A DNA stretch of 6,284 bases from Bdellovibrionales bacterium (GTDB lineage Bacteria > Bdellovibrionota > Bdellovibrionia > Bdellovibrionales > Bdellovibrionaceae), in NCBI GenBank assembly GCA_027320785.1, contig DAHVKR010000087.1:1-6284 (forward strand). Direction: 5' to 3'. The position numbers were made by a program, and so were the translations under genes. Shown here piece by piece: positions 5,753 through 6,284 of the stretch; within the stretch, counting starts at the first letter, position 1; each line of letters starts with the position of its first letter. The notes below the pieces were generated by a model. That model saw nothing but the letters and a program-made list of their open reading frames with translations, was not told where the DNA came from and made no database searches.

Positions 5753-6284
5753 ATGAGTCGATTAAACAAAATTTACTGGCCTACCGCCCTCTTTTTCATC
5801 ATTACCCCTCTTATCACATTTATTGCAGTACCCTGGTATATTATTGAAAATGGCTTCCCTACAGGAGTTCTCATATTCGCACTTATTTATGCCATCCTCA
5901 CAAACCTGAGTATCACAGCAGGTTATCATCGACTTTTTTCACACAAGAGCTATGAAGCTCATACAATTCCTAAACTTCTCTTCTTGCTTATCGGGGCTTC
6001 CGCTTGGCAGGGTTCCGCCTTAAAATGGAGTTCTGATCACCGTAAACATCATCAAAAAGTAGATAGCGAAGAAGATCCCTACTCCATCACAAAAGGGTTT
6101 TGGTACGCTCACATGGGATGGCTATTCGACAAAAAGTCTGTCAACATTCCCATCTCCGCTCCAGATCTTGAAAATGACTCTCTCATTGCTTGGCAAAATA
6201 AATACTATGTTCCGCTGGCCATATTCATGAGCTTTATTTTTCCAGGTCTTATTGGCGCTTTGTTTGGGTCTTTCTGGGCAGGTA
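5753..6284 (+). CDS. Membrane fatty-acid (acyl-CoA type, delta-9-like) desaturase, 3' end outside window
   Basis: Introduces a cis double bond into acyl chains using a di-iron centre and O2, in the inner membrane. The 177 visible residues start at an ATG with AAAGGA five bases upstream and stay open to the window edge. Hydrophobic segments lie at about 9-31, 37-57, 72-88 and 152-176. Two of the three histidine boxes are visible: HRLFSH (59-64) and HRKHH (96-100), each in typical context (TAGYHRLFSHKSYEA, WSSDHRKHHQKVDSEEDPY). The third box, HNxHH, would lie beyond 6284. The KGFWYAHMGWLF segment is typical of the acyl-CoA/stearoyl desaturase group. Regiospecificity and substrate (acyl-CoA or lipid-bound) cannot be fixed from half a protein. 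A candidate promoter and a dyad upstream suggest regulated expression, for example by temperature or lipid state. About 40% or more of a usual-length protein is missing because of the window edge, not decay. Confidence 0.95.
   Translation, partial: MSRLNKIYWPTALFFIITPLITFIAVPWYIIENGFPTGVLIFALIYAILTNLSITAGYHRLFSHKSYEAHTIPKLLFLLIGASAWQGSALKWSSDHRKHHQKVDSEEDPYSITKGFWYAHMGWLFDKKSVNIPISAPDLENDSLIAWQNKYYVPLAIFMSFIFPGLIGALFGSFWAG

Noticed and set aside
1..6284. CRISPR array, integrase attachment site or complete insertion sequence
   Set aside because: No regularly spaced repeats, no integrase, and no terminal inverted repeats flanking the transposase remnant were found by eye.

Overview
The window looks like chromosomal DNA from a Gram-negative bacterium with moderate AT bias (GC in the low 40s by eye). 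Three things suggest a Bdellovibrio-type or other former deltaproteobacterial host: stand-alone receiver and receiver-PilZ regulators, a large Sec-exported protein of unrecognised function, and the remnant of a REP-associated (Y1) transposase. This assignment is inference from gene style, not from a marker gene.

Layout. Positions 2-178 hold the 3' end of an unrecognised gene that overlaps the start of msrB (162-608, +), a zinc-less methionine-R-sulfoxide reductase. msrB converges on a long exported protein (638-2620, -) whose C-terminal two thirds resemble an alpha/alpha-toroid. Only a short palindromic segment, a possible terminator, separates them. Positions 2720-3865 are a decayed zone. 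A REP-associated tyrosine transposase that has lost its N-terminus (minus strand) is joined head-to-tail to a KefB/KefC-type cation:proton antiporter gene. The antiporter has lost both ends plus an internal block of about 85-90 codons, with a frameshift at the scar.

From 3866 intact genes resume: an AT-rich promoter region, a small XRE-family DNA-binding protein (3990-4268, +) that appears to be translated from a leaderless mRNA, and a single-domain response regulator with an unexplained charged tail (4351-4839, +). A convergent REC-PilZ response regulator (4836-5549, -) follows, with the two stop codons sharing the bases TTAA. A 203-bp divergent intergenic region with a clear 12-base dyad (TGAGTC-AA-GACTCA) precedes a membrane fatty-acid desaturase (5753 to beyond the window, +).

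How the genes work together. The clearest functional block is 3990-5549: one DNA-binding protein and two receivers, no histidine kinase, so phosphate must come from a kinase elsewhere. The PilZ domain suggests a c-di-GMP link, but its ligand motif is degenerate. The desaturase points to membrane-fluidity control, with the upstream dyad as the best regulator site in the window. I do not see a wholly new multi-gene system. The most unusual parts are the transposase-antiporter scar, the leaderless XRE gene beside orphan receivers, and the unrecognised exported protein.
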